A stretch of 64,000 bases of DNA from Isoetes taiwanensis (GCA_021234155.1 JAJEKV010000143.1:1482650-1546649); one strand, 5' to 3'. Shown: positions 12,176 through 21,458, numbered from the stretch's first letter. The notes: generated from the sequence alone by a model not told the origin. A program made the numbers and translations.

Positions 12176-12996
12176 GAAACGATGTTGTCCGCAGCATCGT
12201 GGGTCTCCCCACCTTGGGATCTTCCTGTCCTGCAACCAACTTGATGCATACAATTTATTACTATTATACTCTAAGGTAATATTTTTAAAACATTACTACA
12301 ACATTACATTATCCCAATAACTTATCAATTCATAACTCCATTAAAGTAAGGTACTTCCTAGCCTCACTTAATACAACATTTAAGTTTATCAAGATTTAAC
12401 AATTTCATATACAATTATCGTTAGGGGTACTCTTCATTCCTTGCAACACATTTCAACAAAACTTGTGTTGCAAGTCTTCAATAACTCGACCTCCTTGCCC
12501 TCCCGAGCTTTATTGGCTGTGCAGTGCGACACTACGTTAGTACCATTTTAATTATTAATAGAATTATGGTTATAAGGTAACCACCCATCTAATTAACTAA
12601 ATGAATGCATGACTAATCTCCCGGCGTAGGAAGAGGATGCTTCTTCCATCGGCGGAGACGAAGACCCTATAATGCCTAGGATGACACTCATGCCTACACC
12701 TTTAGTTGCCTTGGGCGAAGGATGGCGTCCTCCCCCGTAGGCATTGACTAGAGGTGCTTTCCTATCAATGCATGCCCGAATGGCCTCTTATCTCTCGAGG
12801 CTATCTACTTCCTTGAGTAAGAGACTTTTTAATCTACCTTCTAACTAATCCAAGCAAAACCACGGTCATGCCTACAATGACATTACACCACGTCCTAGAG
12901 ATCACCGTAGTGGTCTCATCATCGGTAACAACGCATGCAACCCATACATAGCATAGGCTGCATGCGTAGATTAACCTTAACTACACATCAATTAAT
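12176..12996. other. 3' untranslated internal region of the retrotransposon
   Basis: About 0.8 kb between the chromodomain and the PPT. It holds a second PPT-like purine run and no ORF that I can support. Confidence 0.6.
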
Positions 12997-13365
12997 CTAA
13001 ACATGAATCGACATGCCTGAGCCGATTACTTCGGAGATGACCTTGCCGTCCCCATTGCTCCCCTCGAATGGCGGAGTGCGCCTTATGAGGTCCTTCTTAA
13101 GTACCCATGTTGCGTCTTTCCACCGCAAGTGTTTCCACTTGACCAAATATTGGAGGAACTCTGATCTTCTTGTTTTCTTGAAGGCTTTATCAAGAATCAA
13201 TTCGGGAACTATCTCCAAATTTGCTCTTATCATTTCCAACAATGTTGGAGTGTCCAAGACTTCTTCTGGATTTGGAGTATCCAAGACTTCTTTAGGTGTG
13301 CTGGCAGCTCTAACTTGTAGGATTTGGTTACCTACTCTCTTGGCTATTCCGAAGGGCCAGCCCAC
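12997..13365 (-). pseudogene. Integrase C-terminal chromodomain
   Basis: This open stretch encodes a chromodomain: VPELILDKAF, then QYLVKWKHL, then DATWVLKKDL, aligning with the fold of HP1 and chromoviral integrases. Chromodomains steer integration by reading histone marks, classically H3K9 methylation via three aromatic cage residues. Here only the Trp in VKWK is kept; the first position (in PELI) and the third (L of KHL) are not aromatic, as in the cage-poor group II chromodomains of plant chromoviruses. The upstream integrase is in another frame, so the segment would be expressed only in an intact sister copy. It ends with a short tail after DLIRRTPPFE. Confidence 0.8.
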
Positions 13366-13406
13366 CTTGGAGCAAGCTTCTTACAATTTCGATCGCGAGC
13401 TTCGTG

Positions 13407-14448
13407 TCACTTCACTTTGATCTTGAGCCAGACGTTGTCGCCAACCTGGAACTCTCTAACCGTTCGATGCTTGTCGGCGATGCTCTTTTGTCGACTCCTT
13501 GCTGCAACAAGATATCCCCGGACCTCTTCTACCAGCTGCTGCATGACGGCCAACATTTCCTGCGAAACTTCTACCTTTGACCGCGATTGTGCCAAAGTGT
13601 GCGGAGTTAGACATTGGTAGTCGTAGTTGATCATGAACGGCGACATCTGGGATGATTCCTGCTTGGTGCTATTATAAGCGAACTCAACCAAGTGAATATA
13701 CTCTTCCCACTTACTCTGCTTGTTCCAGACATAGTTTCTTAGCATATCTTCCAAGATTCTGTTGGTCCGTTCTATTTGCCCATCCGTCTGAGGATGATAG
13801 GCCGTGCTCATGGACAGCTTCGTCTGGATTGTCGCAAAAAGATCCTGCCAAAAGGCACTCATGAACCGGGTCTCTCGTGGGAGATGATCTCTCTCGGCAT
13901 GCCATGGAGCCTGAAGATTTCCTTGGTGAAGAGAGCCGGCCAGATCCAAGGCCGTGGTCGGTGGTCCTGCAAGGCACAAAGTGTGCCATCTTCGACAACT
14001 TGTCGACCACAACCATCATGGCATCTTTTCCTCTTGCTGTCCTCGGAAGCCCTGTTATGAAGTCCATACTGATGACTTCCCACTTAGCGTTCGGCACCGC
14101 TAATGGTTCCAATGCCCCCGGATTCGAGCCGCTTTCTGCCGCCTGTCTGGCACGGTGACACTCTTTGATATAGCGTGCTATCTGCTTTCTCATTCCTGGC
14201 CAATAATAACTGCTGCGCACTTTGAAATATGTCTTCATAAATCCTGCGTGGCCAGCTATTGGACTGTTGTGGGTGTCGTGGAGAATCAACTTCCTCACTC
14301 CTGATGATTCAGGCACACACAACTTATCTTTATGGTACAAAAGGTTATCTTCCTTCTTAAAATTCTTGAAGGTCTCCCTCTCCTTATCTGTTCTTGCCTC
14401 CTTGCACAAGCTCGCCCACACTTCCTTGAAGTCTGCATCTGTCGCCAA
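13407..14448 (-). pseudogene. Integrase, frameshifted
   Basis: The first part (13711-14448) has the N-terminal zinc-binding region: HDTHNSPIAGHAGFMKTYF, then YYWPGMRKQIARYIKEC. The second Cys of the HHCC finger is lost in ECHRARQAAESG. Next come the catalytic-core start SMDFITGLP (first Asp) and VVVDKLSKMAHFVPC. Reading continues in another frame (13407-14012) with TAYHPQTDGQIERTNRIL, which carries the catalytic Glu, and GDNVWLKIKVK of the GPY/F-like tail region. The motif around the second catalytic Asp is corrupted. At least one frameshift separates the halves, so no active integrase is encoded. Confidence 0.85.
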
Positions 14449-14543
14449 GGTTTCTTCGATCTTCTTTTCGAAGTCGCTGGTGAGTGTCGAGATTGCATTG
14501 CAGTGGACTCTTGTTGTCAGAGGATGCCTTCAAAGCGCATTTG

Positions 14544-15023
14544 CTACCGCTTATAAACTATATCAAAGTCATATTCTTCGAGGAACTCCATCCACCTTCG
14601 CTGCCTCAGATTGAGATGTGGTTGCGTGAACACGTATTGGAGGCTCTGATGGTCTGTATCAAACTGGAACTTCCTCCCCAACAGGTAGTACCTCCAAATT
14701 CTTAGTGCTCTGACAACTGCAAGCAACTCTTGATCATGAGTCGAGTAGCGCATTTCGGCGTCGTTCATCTTCCGCGAGTCATAAGCCACTACTCGCTCTT
14801 CTTGCATCAGTATTGCACCTGTGGCAATCTTACTTGCATCCGTTGCCACAAGTTTGTCCTTCTCTGGATCTGGCAGGGTCAAGACGGGGGCGGTTGTCAA
14901 AGCTTCCTTCAACATTTCGAATCCTGCTTGGGCTTTCTTTTGCCAATGATCTGCCCAATCCTTTACTTTTTCCGCCCTCGTCAAATCCGTTAAGCGGGCC
15001 GCTATTTTTGCAAAGTTCTTCAA
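14544..15023 (-). pseudogene. RT connection and RNase H domain
   Basis: Open for 159 codons. It reads the RT-RNase H junction (NFAKIAARLTDLT, then APVLTLPDPEK) and the RNase H fold: LVATDASKIATGAIL (first catalytic Asp), MRYSTHDQELLAVVRALRIW (the E in DQELLA), and FDTDHQSLQYVFTQ (catalytic Asp in TDH). All the canonical acidic residues up to this point are present, so this segment alone looks undamaged. It is separated from RT and integrase by frame changes. Confidence 0.85.
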
Positions 15024-15840
15024 GAACTTCTGTAGTACCCCCTGCTTATGCCAAAAAGCCGACCTCGTGGATGTTCTTCGGCGCCGGCCAATGTATGACT
15101 ACTTCAATCTTGGCAGGATCCGTCGAAATCCCCTCCGATGAGATCACATGCCCCATATATTCTACTCTCTCTGTTGCGAAGTGACACTTCGACAACTTAG
15201 CATACAACCCCGTGCCTTCTTAGTTTCTCGAGCACTTTCCTTAGGTGTTGTGCGTGTTCTTCCGGGATCCGCTATACACCAGAATATCATCAAAGAATAC
15301 TATCACAAAAGTATCCAAAAACTCCCTGAAGATGTCGTTCATAAGCCTCATGAACGTTGCTGGGGCATTTGACAAGCCAAACGGCATTAGGTGAACTCGT
15401 AATGCCCATACCTGGTCCTGAATGTTGTTTTGTGGACGTCTTCTTCCTTAATCCTGATCTGATGGTACCCGACCCTCGGGTCTATCTTGGAGAAAACCTT
15501 AAGCCCCTTGGAGCTGATCCATTAGATCGTCCGATCTGGGGAGTGCATACTTATTCTTGATGGCGTGCTTGTTCAACTGCCTGTAATCTATGCACATCCT
15601 CAAGCTGCCATCCTTCTTCTTCACAAAAAGGACGGGTGCCCCAAATGGTGAGACGCTAGGTCTAATGAACCCTAAATCAAGCAACTCCTGCAACTGCTTC
15701 TTCAACTCGGTCAGCTCTTGCATCGTCATCCTGTACGGAGCTTTGCTTGTCGGCCGTGCACAGTTCGAAAGTGCTATCTCGCGACTTCGACTCCCCAAGG
15801 AGAGGAAGTCGCTTGATCTCGTCTGGAAAGAGATCATGGA
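15024..15840 (-). pseudogene. Reverse transcriptase, frameshifted
   Basis: The opening part (15499-15837) reads [16 protein letters not shown], then [20 protein letters not shown] and CIDYRQLN, the fingers of a Ty3/gypsy RT. Further on, in shifted frames, are [13 protein letters not shown] (palm Asp), a GLSNAPATF-type box and FFDDILVYS at about 15,273-15,300, whose two Asp codons (15286-15291) form the catalytic YxDD-equivalent. Several one-base indels break the frame. The catalytic codons themselves are preserved. Confidence 0.85.
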
Positions 15841-16059
15841 ACTCCTTGATCAACTTCGCTATCTGCTTTGGCAACTTACTGAGCTCCTTATCTTCCTTGC
15901 TTTCTTCTGACTCGAGCTCTTCGATCTGAAGCTTGAAGATATAGGCTACCTGCTCGCTCTTTATGCACTTGAGAAGCCGCTTACTAGACATACACTGCAT
16001 AATAGGAACAACTTCCTTACCTGTAATTTCGATCATTTTGCCGTTGGGTGCCGTGAGGG

Positions 16060-16389
16060 TCACCTTCCGCTTGTCCAAGATACTCCATTCCTATGAATGT
16101 TCATCACTTCTGCCCCCATTTGGATGTTGATTCCTGGCAAATCAATGTCGAAGTTTATTCTCTTGCCTGTCGTGTGTCTCACTGCCCCGCTTGCTAACAC
16201 CACGGGTCTCGGCTTTGACTTCAACGGCTTGAGCTTCAACATCTCAACCATTCTTGGAGCCTTGAAAGTTGTGGGTGCTCCCCATCTATCGAAACTATAA
16301 AAGACTTGGCCTTGGCCTTCCCTCTTTGTGGAGATTACGTCTGCGATTTTTTTTCGCTTGGTGCGATCTATGGCGGCAAAATGTGACAC
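16060..16389 (-). pseudogene. Retropepsin-like protease, degraded
   Basis: The frame reads APRMVEMLKLKPLKSKPRPV and then INFDIDLPGINIQMG, which match the retropepsin region of Ty3/gypsy Pol. The catalytic DSG box expected just before it is scrambled by an indel (SFDRWGAPTTF instead of a D-S-G-x-T-H-x-F string). No active protease would be made from this copy. Downstream reading towards RT continues in other frames (15677-16078). Confidence 0.65.
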
Positions 16390-16479
16390 TCACCACAATG
16401 AAGTCGCGTGCTTCCCCGCCGTCGTCGAGGGAGGAGTCTCCCATCCACGCAACTCCTGCTAATGCTGCGTTCATGACAA

Positions 16480-17682
16480 AAGGGCAGTTCATTGCTTCGT
16501 GGCCCGGTTGGAAGCACCTATTTCTCAATGCACTCCTGCCTCTTCTCCTTAGGCATTGGCTATAAAAAGGATCGCACCGCCTTCGAGTAGTTTGACCCTT
16601 CTTGCTTATCTTTGAAGGATACCTGTTTCTTTTCCTGCTGCTTCCCAAAATTGCCACTGTATGGAGCCTTTGCTAGACCTGGACTAGTTGTTCTAGGCCT
16701 ATAACTTCCCGCTGCTTTGCCCTTATCCCGATGAATACTGGCAGATTCGCGCACTGCGGAGGGGCGGATCCTTGCGGGCTAACCGCTTTCCACTCAACTT
16801 ACGATCTTCGTTGAGGGTTGATTGCTCTTACCAGCTTCCTTATCTCATCGTTCAATCCCTCGATGTACCCTTCCACTGCATGGCGTTCACTCAGCTTCGG
16901 CACATAAAGCCTTAGTTTCATGAACTCTTCTGTGTATTTCTGCACTGACTTGTTGCCCTGCTGTAGTCGGTAGAATTGCTGCATCATGTGACATTTGTGC
17001 TCCCTTGGCACATAGTGGCACTTGAATGCCTTTGAGAACTTCCGAAACCTGCAGCTATCCCTGCTCAGTCCATGTGCTTAGGCGTATCCCTTCCACCAAA
17101 TGCGAGCTGCACCCTTGAGGTTGGCTGTTGCCATCCTACCTTTGTCTTTGTCCTTCATGCGTTCCCATATTCCCTCATCTCGTCCAGCCAAGCCTCTGCC
17201 TCCATGCCTGACCGACTGTCCCCTGAGAACTGTTAAAGCTTTCTTGCCTTCCATACGTTACTCAACGCCGAATCTACTTTCTTCTTGTAGTCTGAGATCT
17301 TTGTGTCCTTGGGTTTACCATCCCTACAGTCCCGCACCTCTTCTACTTCTTCCTCGGAGTCGGAGTCCGAATCTGAGCTTGTGTTGGAGGAGTCCGTGCT
17401 TGGGGACCTCCTTCTCTTGCTCTTCTTCTTATCCTTTCCCGCCTTTCGAGGTGGTGCTTGCGGCAACTGGATGTTGTCATCTGGGCCAACTCCTGCTTGT
17501 GCTGCCAGAAAGGCCTTTATTTCTTGAAGGTCCGATCTCATCTGCGACATTTCCTCTTCGAGAGTCATGGGACCGAATTCTTCGTACAGGTTCCTTGCTG
17601 GGTGCTGTCTGGCCGGAGTCTGTTCATCTCTACGGACTTGCCGCTCTTGTTCAGCTGTTCTTGGACCTCTAGCTGCATACAC
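16480..17682 (-). pseudogene. Gag, frameshifted
   Basis: An N-terminal open part (17233-17682, 149 aa) starts MYAARGPRTAEQ, has a short helix MTLEEEMSQMRSDLQEIKAF and a Ser/Asp/Glu-rich acidic stretch. A second piece (16799-17011) reads QQFYRLQQGNKSVQKYTEEF and then GYIEGLNDEIRKLV, the retrotransposon gag core. A CCHC-type knuckle remnant, CFQPGHEAMNCP, follows near 16.5 kb. Three frames and an internal stop mean the protein is broken. The start at 17682 is about 330 nt after the stop of the 456-aa ORF. Confidence 0.8.
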
Positions 17683-17708
17683 AAGTAGATCATAGCCTTA
17701 CGGTTAGC

Positions 17709-17714
17709 TTTATT
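17709..17714 (-). promoter_or_regulatory. Possible poly(A) signal after the 456-aa ORF
   Basis: Minus-strand AATAAA lies in the gap between the stop of the 456-aa ORF and the gag start. It could end a transcript of that gene; the motif is short and may be chance. Confidence 0.3.
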
Positions 17715-18016
17715 TGTTTTGCATTATGTGTGTTTGCTGATATAGTTGTGGAAGCAAGATACATCAACAAAACATTTAGAATGCAAAAGAAAATGTATTT
17801 TTATATATATAATAGCTTAATTACAATGCTTCCGGGATCAAGAGTTTAACTATTCTTGGAATCGCCGGAAGGATGGGTTATCCTAAAGAAACTTCTTAAC
17901 TTTGGCCGTTCCTACCGAGCGTCCCAAGTTCCTGAGGATATTTGTTGGTGTCCTGTCCTGCAAGGCTGTCACTAAGTCTTCTATCCTGCGGTCCGAAGTG
18001 TAGGTCGCGGTCACTG

Positions 18017-19387
18017 CTAATCTTCCTTGCCGTCGGTAGGGTACGGCGAAGTCGAAGATACTGCCATCGTTCTCTTGACTAGGATGACATAATCAACTGT
18101 TGGGATCAGTCGAGCATGCCTACCAAAGCCTGAGAGCGCGATGAGCATGAACACTCCTTCTTCGCCCCTTGGGCTGATCTTGCGGTGTATGACCGCTATC
18201 CTCCCATCTATCAGCAGAGGAAGATAATACCTTAGCGACCTGTCCCTGCCCGTTGCTGTTGATTCGTCGTCAGGTCGGGCGCCAGCTCTATGTCTTCCCG
18301 CATATTCATCGACGTCGATCTCTGTGAGTTCTCCGTGATCCCTTATTGTTGATGTGATTCGGGTCAGGTCGAACTCGCCCCTTCTCTGAACACCTGTGGG
18401 AGCTGGTGTCGAAGAACTTGGCATCAAAATGTTCGTGGTCTTGCCACGGATCCCCATCCGTTCTTGGATGGCGTAAAATTCTTCTTCAGACGGCAGGTCC
18501 CGAGCTTCCATCATTTGCCGGATGCTGCTGTATGCCTGGATGTCTGAAGTCGACTCCCCGGTATAGGTGTCGGCTTCTCTTACATGGATTGGGAAGTCGG
18601 AAGCCTCCCGGTCGATGAAGTCATCCAGATCTGGTTGTTGCCGCAGAAGGTACAGCAACTCATCAAGTCGGTACTCTCTGGCTCTGCATTCGGGGAGGTT
18701 CTGGATGTCGCTCAGGAGCAGGTACTCCTGGCCGTTGATGATGATGGGGGCTAGGCTTATGATACCTAGCCCAAGCGGGGGAGCGATCCTGAGGGTCTGC
18801 CGGTCCTGTTCGAAAGCCGGTATCTCCTGCTCTGCTAGTTGCTGCTCTTGGTCGGGGTCGAGCTCGACATAGTCCTTGTCGTCTGAGTCGAGCGCTTCGT
18901 CTTCCGCTCTTCCTTCTTGCTCCACTTGATATTGCAAGAGGAGCTGACCCTCTGCTAAAGAGGCTAAGGGGTCTACATCCATGGCAGGGATGGAGGGTTC
19001 CCCGATTGGGTTTTGGGCACGGTGAGAAAGAAAGATGGCTAGGGCAGCAGTGTAGGAGAAATACTTGGCCCTATTGGCGGTCATGACCATGTAATCTGGC
19101 AGCCTAGCAACTTTGTTGTTCAGGTATTTGACAATGTTGGAGACATCACCTAAGGCTGCTTGGAGGGATTGCTTGGGAACAAAATATCCTGTACAAGGGG
19201 AAAGCTGTACTAAGGATGGTCCTACTCTAGCTTGGAACTCAGTCATAACTTCCATATAGGATGGGGTTGCCTGCAAAGTGGCTTGGACATCTATCTCCTT
19301 CTGGAAAACTTGGAAAATGGAATTGACATTAGCCTCAGCTACATGGGCACTGGCGCTGTACCATCGCCTGAAGTCTGCAGTTGCCAT
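18017..19387 (-). CDS. Intact unknown accessory protein of the retrotransposon (456 aa)
   Basis: A single open frame of 456 codons starts MATADFRRWYSASAHVAEAN, with no recognised domain. Residues 1-135 look globular and mostly helical (GPSLVQLSPCTGYFVPKQSL, then VSNIVKYLNNKVARLPDYMV). Residues of about 140-200 form a very acidic linker (DSDDKDYVELDPDQEQQLAE). The C-terminal third ends in a hydrophobic strand-rich part (YYLPLLIDGRIAVIHRKI, then FMLIALSGFGRHARLIPTVD). There is no signal peptide, membrane helix, zinc knuckle or enzyme motif. It lies between the H3-like gene and gag, and has its own upstream TATA box and palindrome pair like the H3-like gene. Its openness next to broken gag-pol suggests real coding. 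Function is unknown; an Env- or movement-like role has no sequence support. Confidence 0.8.
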   Translation of the reverse strand: MATADFRRWYSASAHVAEANVNSIFQVFQKEIDVQATLQATPSYMEVMTEFQARVGPSLVQLSPCTGYFVPKQSLQAALGDVSNIVKYLNNKVARLPDYMVMTANRAKYFSYTAALAIFLSHRAQNPIGEPSIPAMDVDPLASLAEGQLLLQYQVEQEGRAEDEALDSDDKDYVELDPDQEQQLAEQEIPAFEQDRQTLRIAPPLGLGIISLAPIIINGQEYLLLSDIQNLPECRAREYRLDELLYLLRQQPDLDDFIDREASDFPIHVREADTYTGESTSDIQAYSSIRQMMEARDLPSEEEFYAIQERMGIRGKTTNILMPSSSTPAPTGVQRRGEFDLTRITSTIRDHGELTEIDVDEYAGRHRAGARPDDESTATGRDRSLRYYLPLLIDGRIAVIHRKISPRGEEGVFMLIALSGFGRHARLIPTVDYVILVKRTMAVSSTSPYPTDGKED

Positions 19388-19494
19388 TGATCTTGAGTGA
19401 ACTGGACTAACAAACAGTTGCTGAAGCGCCTAAGGGAGCTGGGAAATCGCCTAAAAGTTGGGAGCAAACCTGTAGGATGCTAAGTGAGATATGA

Positions 19495-19508
19495 GGGTCT
19501 ATTTATAG
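19495..19508 (-). promoter_or_regulatory. TATA box of the 456-aa gene
   Basis: Minus-strand CTATAAATAGACCC ends 107 nt before the ATG at 19387. The identical 14-mer stands 96 nt before the H3-like ATG (21459-21472), so the two genes appear to share a promoter design. Confidence 0.65.
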
Positions 19509-19702
19509 GCAAAGGGAAAAACCCTAATTTTTGGAAGACTTAAAAATATTTTGGGTTGGGCAATTGTCACCTATTTTGAGGTCAAAATGAGGATTGGAAA
19601 GCTAATTTGAGGGTGTGATCGTGAATAAGACTATCTAATGAAGCTATTGCAATAAACTTGAGGTCAATTGGAGGTGGCATGAAAGAGAAAATGTCGAAAG
19701 TA

Positions 19703-19765
19703 CTCACGGTGTGCGCTGGGAGGCTGATCTAAAATTTAGGTCGAGGTCCTGGCGCATACCGTGAG
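19703..19765. repeat. 63-bp palindrome, copy 1
   Basis: Imperfect inverted repeat: outer arms CTCACGGTGTGCGC and GCGCATACCGTGAG, inner arms TGATCTAAA and TTTAGGTCG. It lies 195 bp upstream of the TATA box of the 456-aa gene. The same 63-bp module occurs at 19906, 21576 and 21818. Confidence 0.9.
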
Positions 19766-19905
19766 CAATTTGGCCCTAATTGGTCAAGACTTATCTAAAC
19801 AAGATGAACTAAGGGTCAAAACATGATGGTCTCACCGAGATATGCAAGATTGACCCCTTACTTATTTGATTTGGGGATGTTTGAGACTACTTTTGGTGTG
19901 AAATA

Positions 19906-19968
19906 CTCACGGTGTGCGCTGGGAGGCCGACCTAAAATTTAGGTCGAGGTCCTGACGCATATCGTGAG
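19906..19968. repeat. 63-bp palindrome, copy 2
   Basis: Same module; the inner arms CGACCTAAA and TTTAGGTCG are perfectly complementary here. The copies in this pair start 203 bp apart. Confidence 0.9.
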
Positions 19969-20083
19969 CAACTTCTCACTTTTTGGTCATAAGGTGTCCA
20001 ATTTAACTAAACCAAAAGGCAATTATTGCTAACTCAACCTAATTAATAACATTTATGCACTTATAATTTACTCAAGACAACTT

Positions 20084-20102
20084 TTTATTAACAAAATTTA
20101 TT
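20084..20102 (-). promoter_or_regulatory. Poly(A) signals of the H3-like gene
   Basis: Two minus-strand AATAAA hexamers (20097-20102 and 20084-20089) follow the stop codon of the H3-like ORF within 30 nt. Confidence 0.5.
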
Positions 20103-20114
20103 ATTTACAAGGGT

Positions 20115-21362
20115 TTATCTTTCTCCTTTAATGGAACTGGCCAAGTGCATGTCCTTGGTCATCAGACTTACCCTCTTGGCGTGTATAGTGCACGCCGTTG
20201 AGTCCTCAAAATGCTGCACCAGCTTCTGCTCAGTTGCTTCTTGCAAGGCTAGCAGCATCTCGCCTGTTACTCTCTTGCTGGAGTCGAACTCTTGCACGAC
20301 TTCCTTCACGAGCCTGGCGAATGGTGCACGTGGGATGAGAAGGCCATAGCTTCTCTGGAAATGTCGAATCTCCCGGATTGCTCGTGACAGTTTCGATCCT
20401 GCTTTCCTTTCCATTGGCTTCTTCGAGGGAATGGGCTTCTCAGGAGGCAGCTTGAGAGTCTGCTTCTTTGATGGCCATCCTCCTTCAACATAGGTGACCT
20501 TGTTCGCCTGGTAGTAGGAGTTGTAGGCCTCCCACTTCTTCATGTATTCCTGGTGCGCCTTCAACTTCTTCTGGTAGACCCTGAGATGGTCTACCACGTA
20601 AGACTCTCGGGCAGGTCGGGGCAGCTTCTTGGGGTCCTTGTCCTTCTCCCATGTTGGGTAGGGCGGGGGTGCCTGTACCTGTTGATTCTGGTCTGTCCGA
20701 TCCTCCTCTGTTGGCTTGGAGGAGCTCCCACCTTCTAGATGAGGATTATAATCTTCGTCATCAGAGTCTTCCGATGACATTGGCTCGTCTGGTTGCCGCT
20801 CCTTGATGACGATTTTGGCCGTGGGGGTCTTCTTCATCTTCCTCTTGGGCTCCAGCTTGTCTTTGCCCTTGAGTTTCTTCTTTTCTTCGGCCTCTTTTGC
20901 CTCCTTTTCTTCTCTTTTTCTCGTCTTCTCGGCCTTTTTCTTCTCGCGGCGTCGTGACTTCGCCTCATGCATTCGAATCCAGGCCTCGAGCTGTTCTTCT
21001 TCGGTTGGCTCGGGAGTGGGCTCCCTCTGCTCCTCCTGTGCCTTGGCCTCCTGCTCCCGTTCCGCCCTTTCTTGTTTTTCCTTTTCCATTTGGTCGAACA
21101 CTCTTTGAATTTCGTCATCTTCCGATCCAATGTCCGCTCCTTCGTTCCCCTGCTGGTTGATGCCGCCAATCAGCTCGTCTAGTGATCCGTGTTCGGATCC
21201 CTCTTCCTGCTGCTCCTCTGAAGTGCTCTCCTCGCCTGATGAAGGTTGGCCTCCTCCCGTGAGAAGTTGCTCCCGAAGCAGCTGCTGTATGCGCCTCTTG
21301 TCTTGGGCGCTAGGTGTTTCACCTGGACGATATTTCCGGGCAGTCTGTTTGGTGCGCGCCAT
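20115..21362 (-). CDS. Histone H3-like protein with a 310-aa insertion, encoded by the retrotransposon
   Basis: Intact 415-codon ORF. Residues 2-10 are ARTKQTARK, identical to the H3 tail including the K4 and K9 equivalents, but the next residue is Tyr instead of Ser10. Residues 11-14 are YRPG, which in H3 stands just before the alphaN helix. Residues 15 to about 327 are extra: an acidic Ser/Glu stretch, a long Lys/Glu/Arg-rich helix, an acidic SSEDSDDEDY patch, APPPYPTW and a basic Lys/Pro part. Residues 328-415 are a full H3 fold: REIRHFQRSYGLLIP, FARLVKEVVQEF, LALQEATEQKLV, CTIHAKRVSLMTKD, ending IKGER. H3 residues R49, R83, C110, H113, K115, R116, K122 and D123 are kept; R63 and K79 are changed. 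Loop 1 has canonical length, unlike CENH3. The insert contains no intron. It probably enters nucleosomes or caps H3-H4 assembly; this is inference. Confidence 0.9.
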   Translation of the reverse strand: MARTKQTARKYRPGETPSAQDKRRIQQLLREQLLTGGGQPSSGEESTSEEQQEEGSEHGSLDELIGGINQQGNEGADIGSEDDEIQRVFDQMEKEKQERAEREQEAKAQEEQREPTPEPTEEEQLEAWIRMHEAKSRRREKKKAEKTRKREEKEAKEAEEKKKLKGKDKLEPKRKMKKTPTAKIVIKERQPDEPMSSEDSDDEDYNPHLEGGSSSKPTEEDRTDQNQQVQAPPPYPTWEKDKDPKKLPRPARESYVVDHLRVYQKKLKAHQEYMKKWEAYNSYYQANKVTYVEGGWPSKKQTLKLPPEKPIPSKKPMERKAGSKLSRAIREIRHFQRSYGLLIPRAPFARLVKEVVQEFDSSKRVTGEMLLALQEATEQKLVQHFEDSTACTIHAKRVSLMTKDMHLASSIKGER

Positions 21363-21458
21363 GTCTTACTTCACGTCAATCGGAGCTCTGGCGCCCAAAA
21401 ATCGCCTCGAAGTGTGGAGCTAACTTCTAGACATGAAGTCTACAAATGAGAGGGGTTT

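Noticed and set aside
14222-15184. Several plus-strand ORFs over 90 codons
   Set aside because: Antisense to RNase H, RT and integrase with clear domain motifs on the minus strand.
17100-17672. Plus-strand ORF of 190 codons rich in Ser/Pro/Leu
   Set aside because: Antisense shadow of gag; composition follows the acidic and basic gag codons.
20750-20800. PPPY motif in the H3-like insert region as a viral late domain
   Set aside because: A four-residue motif in a Pro-rich stretch is weak evidence, and no Env or budding function is seen.
20115-21362. H3-like ORF as a centromeric CENH3
   Set aside because: Loop 1 has the canonical H3 length, the N-terminus is the canonical ARTKQTARK, and the C-terminus ends IKGER like H3. 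CENH3 proteins usually have a divergent tail and a longer loop 1.
20115-21362. H3-like ORF as an ordinary host histone gene
   Set aside because: It lies inside an LTR element in the same orientation, shares its promoter layout and palindromes with a second element ORF, and has a 310-residue insert unknown in host H3. Nested insertion is not fully excluded.
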